A model generated the notes under the pieces. That model was not told the origin of the DNA. It did no database searches and saw nothing but the letters and a program-made list of their open reading frames with translations. Below, one piece after another: positions 12,101 to 24,700 of a stretch of DNA of 64,000 nucleotides; the first letter of the stretch is position 1; every line of letters begins with the position of its first letter. Source of the DNA: Clavelina lepadiformis. Taxonomy: Eukaryota; Chordata; Ascidiacea; Aplousobranchia; Clavelinidae. The stretch lies in the NCBI RefSeq assembly GCF_947623445.1, contig NC_135240.1, positions 23,870,001-23,934,000 on the forward strand. The letters run 5' to 3'. A program made the position numbers and the translations under genes.

Positions 12101-15100
12101 TATTTTCTTCATTTCAGCCTTTTAGTGAGATCCAAAATTGATGGTGTACATGTTCATTTGTCTTCTCTTATGACCATTTTCTTTTGTAGTTGCATGGTTA
12201 AATGGGTTTCAGGTCTAGAAAGTTGTCTGTAAACCAACAAGATTAAAAGAACTAGCTTTTTTTACCCTTTTTCTCCTTCAGCTGTTCATAGTGCCAAAGT
12301 TAATAAACTGGGGATGTCAGCAGTATTGGTAACCTTGTGTAAAAATTAGCGGTGATGTAACCAATGTACAAAGTATGTGGTGTGTAAACGAAATATGTCT
12401 ACTATACAACATAAGCTGAAAATCCCAATTTACCACATAGAATGTGTGCAGAATTATTTTTCTTCTCTAGCCTAATATAATATTTCAAGGTTGACCAACA
12501 AAATTATGTGGTGATGTCCATGGGCGCCAACTTAGGGAGTACGTTGCATGTCTGGACTTAGGCAAGCTGTTGGTTTTTTTTGAAATTCTAAGACGCTTTA
12601 AAACTCCAACGGTTTCTCTAATTAAAATTTTTATCAATCTTTTATTCGTTTTTTAATGTGTCAAAGTACAAGGCTTGTTTTCTGTAATTGGCTTTGGAGC
12701 CTATAGCCTATACTATCAAAACTTGTTTATCGTATAAAAACCTGTTTAAGCATACTTGTATATCTTAGGCAAAGTCTGCAATGTAAAAAGTTTTTTATTT
12801 ATTAATGGACACTTTTAATTGTGGTTAAAAATTATGCCATGAAATAATATAATTGCGCCTACAACGCACCTTGATATGGCAGGACTGCTTCAGAGCATGC
12901 TGCTTGTCCTGATTTTGAACATTGCAATTTGCAGCGCATTCTGCGTGAGAAGCTTGGTTTGTTCTTTATTCTCGAGCTCATTTTTTTCTTTTAACTCCTT
13001 GGCAAGCGTTATGTTCACTGCACGAGGTACTTTACGAGAAAGATGCTAAATTAACTCCAGGCGCTTGCAGGTTGCACCTTACTTCGTATCTGTCGTTTAT
13101 TTCTTTTCATTTTAAACAAGGTATTGCTGTTTCAAAGCAATAAAACATATTATTTCGTTCAAAGTTGAATCTATGAGGATTAACAGAGAAACGATTTTAT
13201 TTTGTGAAAGCGATAATTGAGCCTAATTTGCTAGGGGTGTGTTCGCTCGTTCTGTTCTCGTAGATAGAGTCATTCGCGGTTTTGGTGTCGGGTGTCGCTA
13301 TGAAAATGTTTCAGTTACGTTGGGCAATTTCAATCGTCAACGATGGCATCCCAATAAGTGTTAATACATAAATACCTTGCTTTGACTAGATGGTTGTATT
13401 CAAAAAATAGCGCTGTACTAATTTTCCAAACAAAATTAGTACTACTTGTACATACTCAAAATACTTCAAAATTCATACATCAGAGTTTTCTGTGAAGAAG
13501 TTTTTACAATTTTCGTTTATCAAATCTAAAGAATATGAAACAATCTGACGATTATGTCCATGTTTTTATGTCATTTGAACGTAATATTAAGAGTAACTAC
13601 GGCAATAACTTCTCCGTAAAACTTTGCATGCTTTGCGCATGGGGTAAATTTCTTACGTGACATCACATGACGGAATGGGAATGTCATGATGTAACACGAT
13701 GTCACACAGCACGCCTAATTATTTTGCTATACAGGCGCCAGTAGAGATGCCATTAGTGTACAAACATGTGGAAAACTTTTTGGAAGCAGTCCATGAAGCC
13801 ATGACAGTAATGTCTATTTTTGCATATTCTGTGTTTCGATAACGGTTTTTGTTGGCTGCTTTATATTGATTGTTGTAAACCTATTTTTCTACTACCTACC
13901 TTTCCATTAATATAAAAATCATTGACTCACTTTGATTCTGTTTTAAATTGCAGTCTGCATCTTGTAAAGTTTTTATTCAGGTGTGTAGCGTATGAATTCT
14001 TTTAAGCAGAAACAAAAAATGTTAAGAATGTATTGCGTAATTTTTTACAGCACTTTGCGTCTTAGGCACTCAACTTCTCATTAAAGTATCATGTGCATAG
14101 CTCATATTGCAACACATAGTGTGTAGGAGTCCTTGGGAAGACTTGAATATTGTGCATTAAGGCATGATATCAAAAACAGTACCAGAATTAAACCAAGTTT
14201 TCTATCGTCTCCGGTTTTACCACACACAATGCTTAATTCAGCTGTTGCTGCATAACCGGATAAGTGGTCTAAAGCCTTATGTCAAAATGTAATGTTTTTT
14301 CCCATTTCTATAGAAACTTTTGGTGGAAACTAATGCAGTCTTTTGTTTCTTAACCATTTTTAGTTAGTTTTTCATAGCAAACGTTTCGAATGTAATCGTA
14401 GCTACAAGTCATTTGGCAATTAAGTTAAACAAAATATGATAAGCATGCAATTTAGGCTTTTGACACAACACAGTAACAGATGGCACAACTTTATACGAAC
14501 AATAGCGTTTACAACTTAATATAGAATAAAGGCAAATTGCATTGTGACAAATACGCGGAACGCTGCCAAAGCAATTCTTATTTTCTTCGCTTTCTAAGCC
14601 CAATTTTTTCACTCTATCACTAACTTATCACGAGTTTTTTGAGTAAGAGATTTTAAGCTATCTCGGCCCTCGAAAAAATCTGCACAAATGAAAAAGCATT
14701 TTAGCATCGATTTTCAGTAACTAGCCTGTTACATAAACACAGCTGGATTCAGGATTTTGTTTGGAAAGAGCACAATTCGAAATAAACTTGGGTTATATCC
14801 AGTGTATTTTTTAAAATCACAATTTCGTTTACAACACAGTAGTATTCCCCAAAGATGCGGCTTGATATCAAATAAACTCTTGCTTGCTGTACGTCAACGG
14901 CAAAGCTGCCCTGTTTTGTAATATCATATTGACAAATTTAGTGTGTGAGACTCAAAGCAGTGTGTAAAATAAAAGGTAGGCAACATTTTTTCCTTATTTT
15001 TTCTTGTGTAAGCAATTCATAAGCTGCTTACCTAAGTATAAAGTGTATAATCCTAAGACCTAGAACACTTGCAATTTTTAAAGGAACCAAGCGGGTCAAT

Positions 15101-15276
15101 TATTTCCGTTTATGTGTGAGAGATACACAAAATTTTTCCAAAACGAAATTTTTTAAAAATATGGACTAGGCTACAAACACATTGCTTGTCAGATTGTGAG
15201 CAGATTTCATTTACATTTATTGTTGATTAAATTTTTGTTTAACATAAATGACATTTTTAGTAAAGTTTGCCTTGAC
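9110..15276. other. Long gene-poor stretch upstream of LARP1
   Basis: No gene of a known family was recognised in these 6 kb. It holds a perfect cAMP-response element TGACGTCA at 9789-9796, an NRF1-type motif at 10617-10628 and a CACGTG E-box near 10724. It also has two weak exon-like stretches, described under findings: a minus-strand charged open frame at 12890-13045 and a plus-strand set around 13747-14084. Part of the stretch is probably the 5' non-coding exon and first intron of LARP1. Confidence 0.5.
10617..10628. promoter_or_regulatory. NRF1-type palindrome, candidate CpG promoter
   Basis: TGCGCATGCGCA is a perfect match to the NRF1 consensus YGCGCAYGCGCR. It sits in a short GC-richer island (about 10560-10740) that also has several CG dinucleotides and a CACGTG E-box, in otherwise AT-rich DNA. 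A GTAAAA donor-like site follows near 10736. NRF1 sites usually lie at housekeeping promoters, so this may be the LARP1 promoter about 5 kb before its first coding exon. No transcript evidence is available. Confidence 0.4.
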
Positions 15277-15589
15277 TAGGGCTGGGAATTTAGCCGTTAG
15301 CTGCCGTTGCTGCTAATTGTCAAGTCGCATTCTTAGTCATAGGCAAAACTGCTATTTATTCTTAAGAAACATGATGAAAACTGTTTTACTAGCAATTTCT
15401 GCCATGTTAGACCACAAAGTTCACCAGAAAATCAAAGTATTCAAACATTAAAATAATTAGGAAAGTAAGTAATTTCTGTTAGTCAACGGATTACCAAAAA
15501 TTTTGGTCCAAATTCTCCCCTACATGTACGTTCTTGAATAATTGCTTACAAAATCTTAGTCGCAAGCCGGTGAAATTTTCCCAGCCCTA
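15277..15589. mobile_element. hAT-like MITE, 313 bp, degraded target duplication
   Basis: The ends TAGGGCTGGGAA and, inverted, TAGGGCTGGGAAAATTT form a terminal repeat of the TAGGG hAT subtype. The flanking 8-mers GCCTTGAC and GAATTCAC agree at only five of eight places, so the copy is either old or mis-bounded. It has no coding capacity. It lies about 140 bases before the LARP1 start codon, inside the putative 5' intron or UTR. Confidence 0.65.
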
Positions 15590-15726
15590 GAATTCACAAC
15601 AATGCAGATGCATTTCTGAAAGCATTGATTTATTATCGGTAGGTTTATTACTGAAGACACATTTTAGGAAGGTTAATTTGATTAAGTTTGTCTTTAAGCA
15701 CAAAGCTTCAAGGAGCTTGTATTGCA

Positions 15727-18700
15727 ATGGCTGGCACCACAGCATCTGGGCCTGATGTCAGTGTGGCAAATATCATGAGTGAGGATTTGTCTAATGCTGA
15801 GGTGCCCCAGACTATTTCATGGGCAGATTGCCCGAATGAACATGTTGAAGATGCCAGTTGCAATTCCGGAAGTCTTAAAGAGAGCACAGTCAGTGATTCT
15901 GTGTCTAATGATGAAGATAAGTCTCAGGAAGCAGGAGAAAGCAGTCAAGAGAGAGATGAAGGTTGGAGCAAGGTGAAGAGCAAAGCGGAGAAGAACGAAC
16001 CTCGCTTCAATCACTACAATCAGCATCGCAGTGAAACTGAAAGCAGAGGGCGCCATCGAGGCTTTCCAAGGAGAAAATATCATTCTAGGGGATTTCCTCG
16101 AGGTTTTCACAAACCAAAACACACCGGCAACGATGATAATGAGCCAAGTCCTCCACTTTCAGAAGTTAATGGCACAATGGCCGATTCACACTCTGGTGCC
16201 GAATCCAATGACTCCGACTCCAAGAAATCAGATCCCGAAAAGAAAGATAAGGCAGAGTACGTCGATGCGCCAGTTCCCAAGGTTAACCCTTGGCGCAAAG
16301 GTGATCCAAATATGAAAAAAGAAACACGGCATCCTCACGCAAAAAATGAAAAGCAGCAGAAACCTCTAGCTGAAAACAAAAATCGTAAGCCACTTCACAA
16401 TGCTAAAACAAAGACACCAGCCACCAAACTAGCTGGTTTACCAAAAACATGTGCTTGGGGTAAAACTAAGCCACAATCAGCTGATGTTGGTAAAAACGGT
16501 AAAAATGACCAAAGTGACAAAAAGACAGAAGAGAAAGGTGATGAAGACAAAACAAAAGAAGGTGGGATTACTAATCATCAACAAAATATGAAACCTAATA
16601 CTAGTGTTGCTGTAACATCACTAGGTAGGTCTGTACATAGTTTAACAGCTTGCAGTGTACGATGTTTTAAAGACAATGAATAGGCATGAAAATATGACTT
16701 GTATGCCAGATGCTAGTTTTTTTTATATAGGGCCATAGGCTGTAACATTTCAAGTTTGGTGTAAGTCAAACTCCAATGCTGCTATTTTTATGAAGTGTCA
16801 CATAGAACATAAGGCAAAAAAGTAGATATTATGTACTCTATTTGGATAATTGCTTACTAAGTCTACCTTTATTACGCTTCACACTCTGATCTTAACTGAG
16901 AAAGTATAATTATATTTAAAGTGGTATGAAGGTAGTCGTTAATTATAATTTCCAACCCATCTGATGCCTTTTGGAAATCACAAATGATGCCATGCTTATT
17001 AACCATTCGCTTATAAGTAAATGTTTTGATTAGCAGAGCAGATACAAAAATGTCATCTTGTTGAATGACATTTCGATAGCATTTGGGAGCAACACAAATT
17101 CTGTCAAACTACCATTTTTATGCTATTATAAATCTCCCAGTGTCGACTAGGAGACATATACATTTTATAAAGAGTCTAAATATACAATTGTAAATTAATT
17201 TCATTCATTCTGTGCAATGTGTATGTTACAGTGCTTCCTGCAGAAAAAGAGGAACAAACCACATCAGACTTGGAAAGCGGTGACCAAGTACGACATTATT
17301 TGATATTTGTCAGTTTTTTGTTGGAACTAATAGTTAGTTTTTTAGAAATATTAAGTAAAAATTATATTCTCTTGCTTAGGCAAATGAAAACAAATCTGGT
17401 GAAATAGAGACCTGGCCTTCACTAAAGGAAGCAGTTTCTCCTGTAAGTATGTAGGCTATTCAGGCATATTTTTTGTATAGTGCACACTGCAAGTTAAGAT
17501 TTAAGAGTTAACTTGGAGTTAATTAAGGTTTTTTTGTTCTCAGCCTCAGGTAAAATCTCCTAATCCCAAACATCTTCCACCTAAGAGCCCCGGAAATAAC
17601 AACAGTACCAATGCTAAAATGGTATGTTTTGGATGGATTACTAGATGTAACCAATGATCATCACGTTAATAAGTTATCAAAACGTTAAAAAGGCATAAGT
17701 TGATTAAACTCAAAAATTTTAGGATTTCAAGAAACGTTATAAGCGCAGAACAGGTTCGGCTCGATCAAATGCCAGCAATGATTCAAAAACCTCGCCTGTC
17801 ATCGAACGAAACAAACGCGATGATCATGACTCTGATTCTTCAAAGGAAAATGATGAAGATGGAAGAAATTCACCAAACACACCTAACAGCAGGAAAAAGG
17901 GTATATACAACTTAATTATATATTAACTTTATTGAAGTTTTACTCTTAAAGTAATGAAAGTTATCATACATATTGAGTGTTATTTTAGCGAATGCAATCA
18001 TTTTATTTTGGTATATAATATATAATTATTTTCATTTTTAACTTCTACAACTATTAGCCATTAATGTTTTGAATGCTTTGGGTTAGCAGATGCAGATGGA
18101 CATTTACATGTCTTTTGTGACTGAGTTTATATACGAAGTTATGATAGTTATTATCTATATGTCCACACCTTAAAGCCTTGATGAGTAAACCAAATTTGGT
18201 ATTTTACAAGCATATACAACTTGAATGTATGCAAACATAAGCAAAAAAATTGCTAGAAAGTCATAGGACGTTTTAACTTAGCCAGCGCATAAGCGCACCA
18301 ACACAAACCATTCCCTAGGGACTGTGCAGTTAGCTTAAACGCTTGTGTTTTCTTTGCATTACCGGTTACTGTTTTGCTTGTACATCGCCAATTAGTGGTC
18401 TAATACTTGTTGCATGAAGAATAACTTTGCTCTGATGCCTACTCATCACTATGTAAACATAACCCTGTTTGTATTTGACATGCTCTTGAGTACACTTGTG
18501 TAACGAGGATGAGTTTAAGCTGTATTTTAAGTATCAAGGGTCCATAAGCTAACATTATATGGTGGTTTACATGCTACTTGGCTCTAACTAAAATATGTTT
18601 GCAGTCAAATTTTTCCCACTATCCATTTTTAAACTAGTATAAATATATGCTCTGGGCTTGTCAAATGAATTGGTGACTTTGGTCTGTATTTTTTTTTTAT

Positions 18701-21700
18701 TCATGACTTGGTGCATAATTAGTTACATCATTATGTTTTCCTTATTGTAAATCATGAGCACAATTGTATTAAATTTCAAAATGGCAACATAGTAGCCTAT
18801 TAAACAGTATTCTTACACTTTTCATTTCATTTGAATTATCCATCATACCTCCAAACTAAATCATTTTTGTACTACTAAAGTCACGTAATAAAGGAAGTGT
18901 GGGGGCAGAAAAAAAACTACTTCCCATAACAACTGTTTAGTCCCAGTTCTGCTTTCGTATTCCATTGAGTTATGATGCCAACCTGCACTTAAAAAAAGGC
19001 CATAAATTATATTTTTCTGCTGTCTGTTTTGTAGATATTAAGCAATAGATCCTCATGTTTATATAAGGTGATAAGTTAATACTACAGATTAATGGGCCTT
19101 GTTATCATTAATTATCACCTTACAACTAATTTTCTAATATACAAAATGTTTAGGACGGCATCGTTGGGTCCCTTTGCCGGTGGATGTTCGATCAAGAAGG
19201 GGTGGAAGGGGACGTCCACGATCAACTTCACCGAGAAACAAAAGAGCTCCCCGGCATGTTGAAAATGGTAAATTATAACAGACATTCATGGATTTCAGAG
19301 CAACAGTTTGTTTTAGTTGTAGTATTTTCTATTATGGGTTTGTAATTATTGCAATTTTGAAAACATTTCCATATTCAAAGTGGTTGAAAGAAGTTGTAGC
19401 TTAGCCAGTATTTTTTTACGTAGCGATTTGCGCCGTTAGCGCTCACATACATTTGTTGATTTAAGTCCATTTAAAGCACCAGCATTAAGCTACTTCACAT
19501 AGAATCGAACTCGGAACAGTTTTGTCAATAGAAGCTTTTTATGTTTTGAGTAATTGAAACTGTTCCATGTTTCAATATATACATTATTGAAACATTTTTC
19601 TGCAGTGTTATATCACTGGTTAATACCACAATTCATTCTTACATCATTTTCATCTGTGCTTAATGGCCTTCGTCAAAGATGTGCTTGAAAACTATTGTAC
19701 TTATTACTAATAGCACTTATGCACCAAATTCTACCAATAGGAGAAGACTGTTTGGTTTAACTAAGCATTACTAACTTGAGACAAGCTTTTCAGAATAAGC
19801 CACTCTTACTTAAGAAACACCTGAAAAGCACGCATCCAGCACAAGACTTGGTGCATTATACATAAAAACATGTCACATGCAGAAGAGAACAGCACACCGC
19901 CCACTTTCACCAAATATTCTTTCTTGTTATAGGCAAAGGGAGCACTCGCAGTTATAACAACAGCAACAACAATCAAGGCGAAGTAGATGGGGAGGGTGTG
20001 CACAAGCGATGGTCCAACAGCCCACGATCTGATCGCGATTATCATAGCCGTCGCGGCCGTGGTCGTGGTAGAGGTCGAAATAGGGGCCGCGGATCATTCA
20101 GGGGCAGAGGAGGTAATTATTCCAAAGCAGTTGTCTGCATAAAGTTTGCACATGTAAAAAGACACTCAAAAATCATGGAGATGAGCTTGTAATTGACTTC
20201 CAGATTTTCTTCGCGTGGTACATACATTGAACACTATTGGTGACTTAACTTCTTCTCTTCCCTCATACCATGTTTGGTTATTTTACTTTTACCAAGGTTT
20301 TGTGACTGAGGACGTATTGCCATCTTCAACACTTGTTGTCTATGACCCAGCGGGGTTTGCCCAACCATTAGAGATAATAACGCCAGTCATAGATGACGGA
20401 ATGCAAGTTTTTATCCCTGAAGAAAATTCAGCTTACGTGCCAAACGTGGAATACATTAAGTGGCAAATGTGAGAAATGTGCCAAGTTTAGCACATAATAG
20501 TTGCACGCTAGTGCGTGTATAGGATGACTTTTTTATTACTGGTAGTTTAGTGAGGATGCGGTTATATGCCGGAAAAGGATATTGACTATTATTTTGACAA
20601 GTTTTCTTTGTTTACAGTGAATATTACTTCAGCCCTGATAATCTGGAAAGAGACTTTTTCCTGAGAAGGAAGGTATTAAGTTCAAGCCTCTAGTTTACCA
20701 TATTGCTTGTTTATAACATGTTCAAGCCAAACTCGCATAGAATGTTCGATTGTTCGTGCTCTGAATTGTTTAGCTTTGATTAATAAATCAAATTGAGTTA
20801 TAATTTTATTGCAAGTGTTGAAATTTACTTACTGCTTTGCAGTGTTTTAAACTGCTGTATTTTCCTGCAGATGGATAAAGAAGGCTTTTTGCCAATAAGC
20901 TTGATTGCAAGCTTTCAGCGTGTTCAAGCTTTGACTAACGATATTGACATGATACATGAGGTAGGAAGCATGTTTGCAGGAAACTGAATTGTTAATATTA
21001 TTAATTTGTCCATGCATGGCAATAGGCCAAATGTTTAGTTTAGATTTTCTGCGAATATATGGAATAAAATAGTTTTGTGATAGTTGCCGTAGTGTGGGCA
21101 ATTTCACGTAAGCTGCGTAGTATTTCTTCACTCTTAGGCTGCTTTTTTTCTAAATAGGCCTAGTGCTTTTTCTGCGTCACTGGAAACCGCTTTCGAGCAT
21201 TTACTCAAAACAGAGCTGTTAAAACATTAAAATTGGTTTGATTTATTTTGCATTTCCATACTTGTATCCAGATTGTCTTGGTGTAAAGAGCATTTTTAAA
21301 AAAAAAGCAGTCAATCATATTCACTACTTACCTGCAGAAGAGCAGTTGAAGCGATGGTAGTGACAATTTAAAGTTTTAATTTTTCATGACAATAATGACT
21401 CAGTGATTGCTTTTGAGCACAACCTTGCACTGACCCTAACCTATTTAATTCCACTGTCAGTATTTCAACGAAACAAAAATGTATTTCATTGTGACATCTC
21501 TTGCAGGTCTTAAAAGAGAGCACTGTAGTTGAGGTGGTGGAGAATAAGGTGAGATGCAAGAAGGACCCCCAACAGTGGGTGATAGGTGACAATCACATCG
21601 ACGAGTCTCACGCCGTTCCCATCCCTTCCCCGTCGAGCAGCCAAGCTCCCGTCATTGTAAGCTTCAGCCCAACCTCCACTACTTCAGAGGAATTTGCTCA

Positions 21701-24700
21701 TTCTCCTTCTCACGGAGTCCAATATCACTCAATAAATGATGCTCATGCACCTCCTCTGCCGGACGAGGTCTCAAATGAGGTTGTTGCTCATTCAGAGCTC
21801 TGGAAGTGGGTTGATGCGCCTGGTTTTGTTCCCGGGAAGCCTTTCGTCCCACCTGTTTTGGAAGTCGATGCCCAAGAAGGTTGCTACTTCTACCGCATAA
21901 ATTTTTAGTTTGTTCTGGAAGACAATATGACATTTTTATTTAGACAGTAAACTAACCACCAGTAATTTTTGATTTATCTATACCAGGGGTGACGAACCTA
22001 TTCGATGACGCGGGCCACTTTGTCAGTTACGGCTGAGCAAGCGGGCCGCACAATTTTTTTAACATTTTGCATAATAATTAGCATTCAAGCACAACCGCTT
22101 CATTTGGCAGATTTTTAGCTGCTCCCGCGGCCGCAAAAAATACATCGATTGAGTGCGGCAATCTATTGAAGACATACTGCTGCGACTCAATTGTGCTATC
22201 AGCTTTTGATATCGCATTGCGCAAAGATTAGAAACAGGTGAAAGAAAGTTCAAGACTGCTGGTCTCACCGGACGCTTCGTTCAAGACTGCTGGTCTCCCG
22301 GACGCAAAATTTAACCCTAAATTCCGGACATGTCCGGAATTTTCCGGACGGTATGGCAACCCTTTTCCTATAAGTCCTATATGCCTTGCATGTATGGGCG
22401 TTTGTCAAATCGTTTGGTGGGCCGCACAAAATTGTTTGGCGGGCCGCATGCGGCCCGCGGGCCGCAGGTTCGTCACCTCTGATCTATACTATTCCATTTT
22501 ATTCACACTGTATGTGTCATACTTGTTCCAATTCAGACAATGACAGCGACAGGGACAACAAAAAAGAAGGCCGCAAAGTTGAAAATGATGAAGACTCCTC
22601 CTCACTTCTAGCAAGTCGTCAATCTGGAATAAGTTCAAGTTTACCAGAACTTGATAGCAATTGGTGGACCAAAGTGGAAAAACACAGACCAAATAGGGCA
22701 AAAAAGGTAACATGGCGTTTCTTGTTTGTTTGTTAAATGCACATCAAACCTTATAATTTCCTTAAGTATTGTTTTGTCGTTGTCAACAATGATGTTTCTC
22801 TTTTTAGCATAAATCTGAAAAGCATAAGCAGTTCATTGATGCTGAAGAGCCCCACAATGCACCAGAAGATGATGGTGATTGCCGTTTCTTTTCATTTTTA
22901 TTGGTTGAACGTACACTTTTTCCATCCTTTTTATATTAATTATTTCTCAAAATTTATACTCAAATGTATTTATACCGTGACAGGAAAACCCTCGCCAAAT
23001 AAAAATACCGCTAAATCCAGCAAGAGTCATGTGGAGGACACAAGAGAAGAACTAGACTTTATGTTTGATGAGGAAATGGAAGAATTAAATCTTAACAAAC
23101 GAAGCTTTACAAAGTGGGACTCTGAATCTGATGATGACGTCACGGATGCAGATATCAGGAAAATCATCATAGTCACTCAGGTAAGAATATTTTCGTGACC
23201 ATTTTCTCATACTTTGAGCAAACATATGCCTCATCAATATATTTAACTCGTTTTATAAGAAAAACTCAGGTAAGATTTTTTTAAAATGGTTTTTCAACTT
23301 TAATGAGCGGTCTTCTATTAAATTATTATTTTATGCATAAAAATGAATGATCTACGGAGCTTCCTGTCCAAAACTTTTTATGTGGTTAATTTTTGTTCAA
23401 TACTTTTGAAGTTCTTTAAATTTTTCAACCTATATTAACTTGTTTTTTATTGAAGACTCCTCCTGCTTTTCGCAAGCATCCTGGTGGAGATCGCACAGGC
23501 AGCTTCACGACACGGCCAAAAATGACACAAGATCTTGCCTCAGTTATCAACGATGGGTTGTATTACTATGAACAGGAATTGTGGGACACTTGGGATGACG
23601 ATTTGGAGCTGGAGCCAAATGTATGGATCGTGTAAACTTAACGGTTCATCCTCGTGTTTTTAACAAAAAGCAAATAAAGGACTTTCTTAAATTTTCAGCA
23701 GGAACCAAAAACCAAATACACAACTGTCAACGTGATAAGTCAGGAGGAATTTAAGGACATAAAGGGAGAGAAGCGTTCTCAACCTGATCTCAGCCAGATT
23801 ACTCCTCCAGGACCACCTGTGCAATCCCATGTTGGACCACCTCCTCTAGTCTCTCCCAAGAACAAGCAAAAAGGTGAGAAACCGTTGTAAAAATTTCTCT
23901 TATCATATTTTTGACTCTATGTCTGCGATGACGAGTTGTTGTAGATCACTTGATGCCCAATTATCTGTACTTTATTTAGTTAAATACTTTATTGTGAATA
24001 ATAAATGTACACAACACGTAATTTGATGAACTATTTACAAATTAGTGAATATGACAATAAATCTTATTGATGATTGTGTGATTACAGAGGAGAATTATGT
24101 CCCACATTCGGTCCCTGCCAACATAGAGGGCAGCCCCAGTGCTCGGAAGACACCTCGTGTTGCACCACGTACTCCACATCACAAGGATTCTAAAACCGCA
24201 CCGAGATTTTATCCTGTGGTTAAAGAAAACAAAGGACCGGATCCAAGAGTGAGTTGTTTTGATGACCGCATTTTCAGAAATCTACCTGGAATATAATTTC
24301 AATGCTCTTTAAGATATATGATAATATCTGCGAGATTAAGGAGAGGAAGTGTAAAGACGAACAAAAGTTTGATGTTTTACTTCTTCAGACACCTCGCAAA
24401 ATCAAAACCAGGCACAGCAGTCATCCTCCCGAGGAGCACCATGTTGGATGGGTCATGGACATACGGGAGCATCGATCACGCTCAAGGACTCCATCTGTTA
24501 GGTATTTGAAATTTATTTTTGCTACGTCACAGATGCACCTACACAGCCCAGGCTTCATATCATGTTGTTTTTGTGACAAATACTGCAGTACTTCAAACTA
24601 ACAAATCTCAGATAGCTTATAGCTAGGCAACTGAACTCATATTGAATCAACGGTTGATGTTGTGTATTTAGTGATAGAGGATTTAGCCCAGCACCTGAAA

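Noticed and set aside
13660-13720. Imperfect palindrome built on TGACATCA / GATGTCAC
   Set aside because: Several mismatches and no consistent arm lengths; probably chance among repeated GATGT words.
15817-16122. Open frames antisense or shifted to LARP1 exon 1
   Set aside because: They are shadows of a long, well-supported coding exon with low-complexity charged composition.
19385-19520. Possible tRNA or SINE promoter boxes in LARP1 intron 6
   Set aside because: TAGCTTAGCCAG resembles an A box, but the T-loop-like GAATCGAACTC is in the opposite orientation and no cloverleaf forms.
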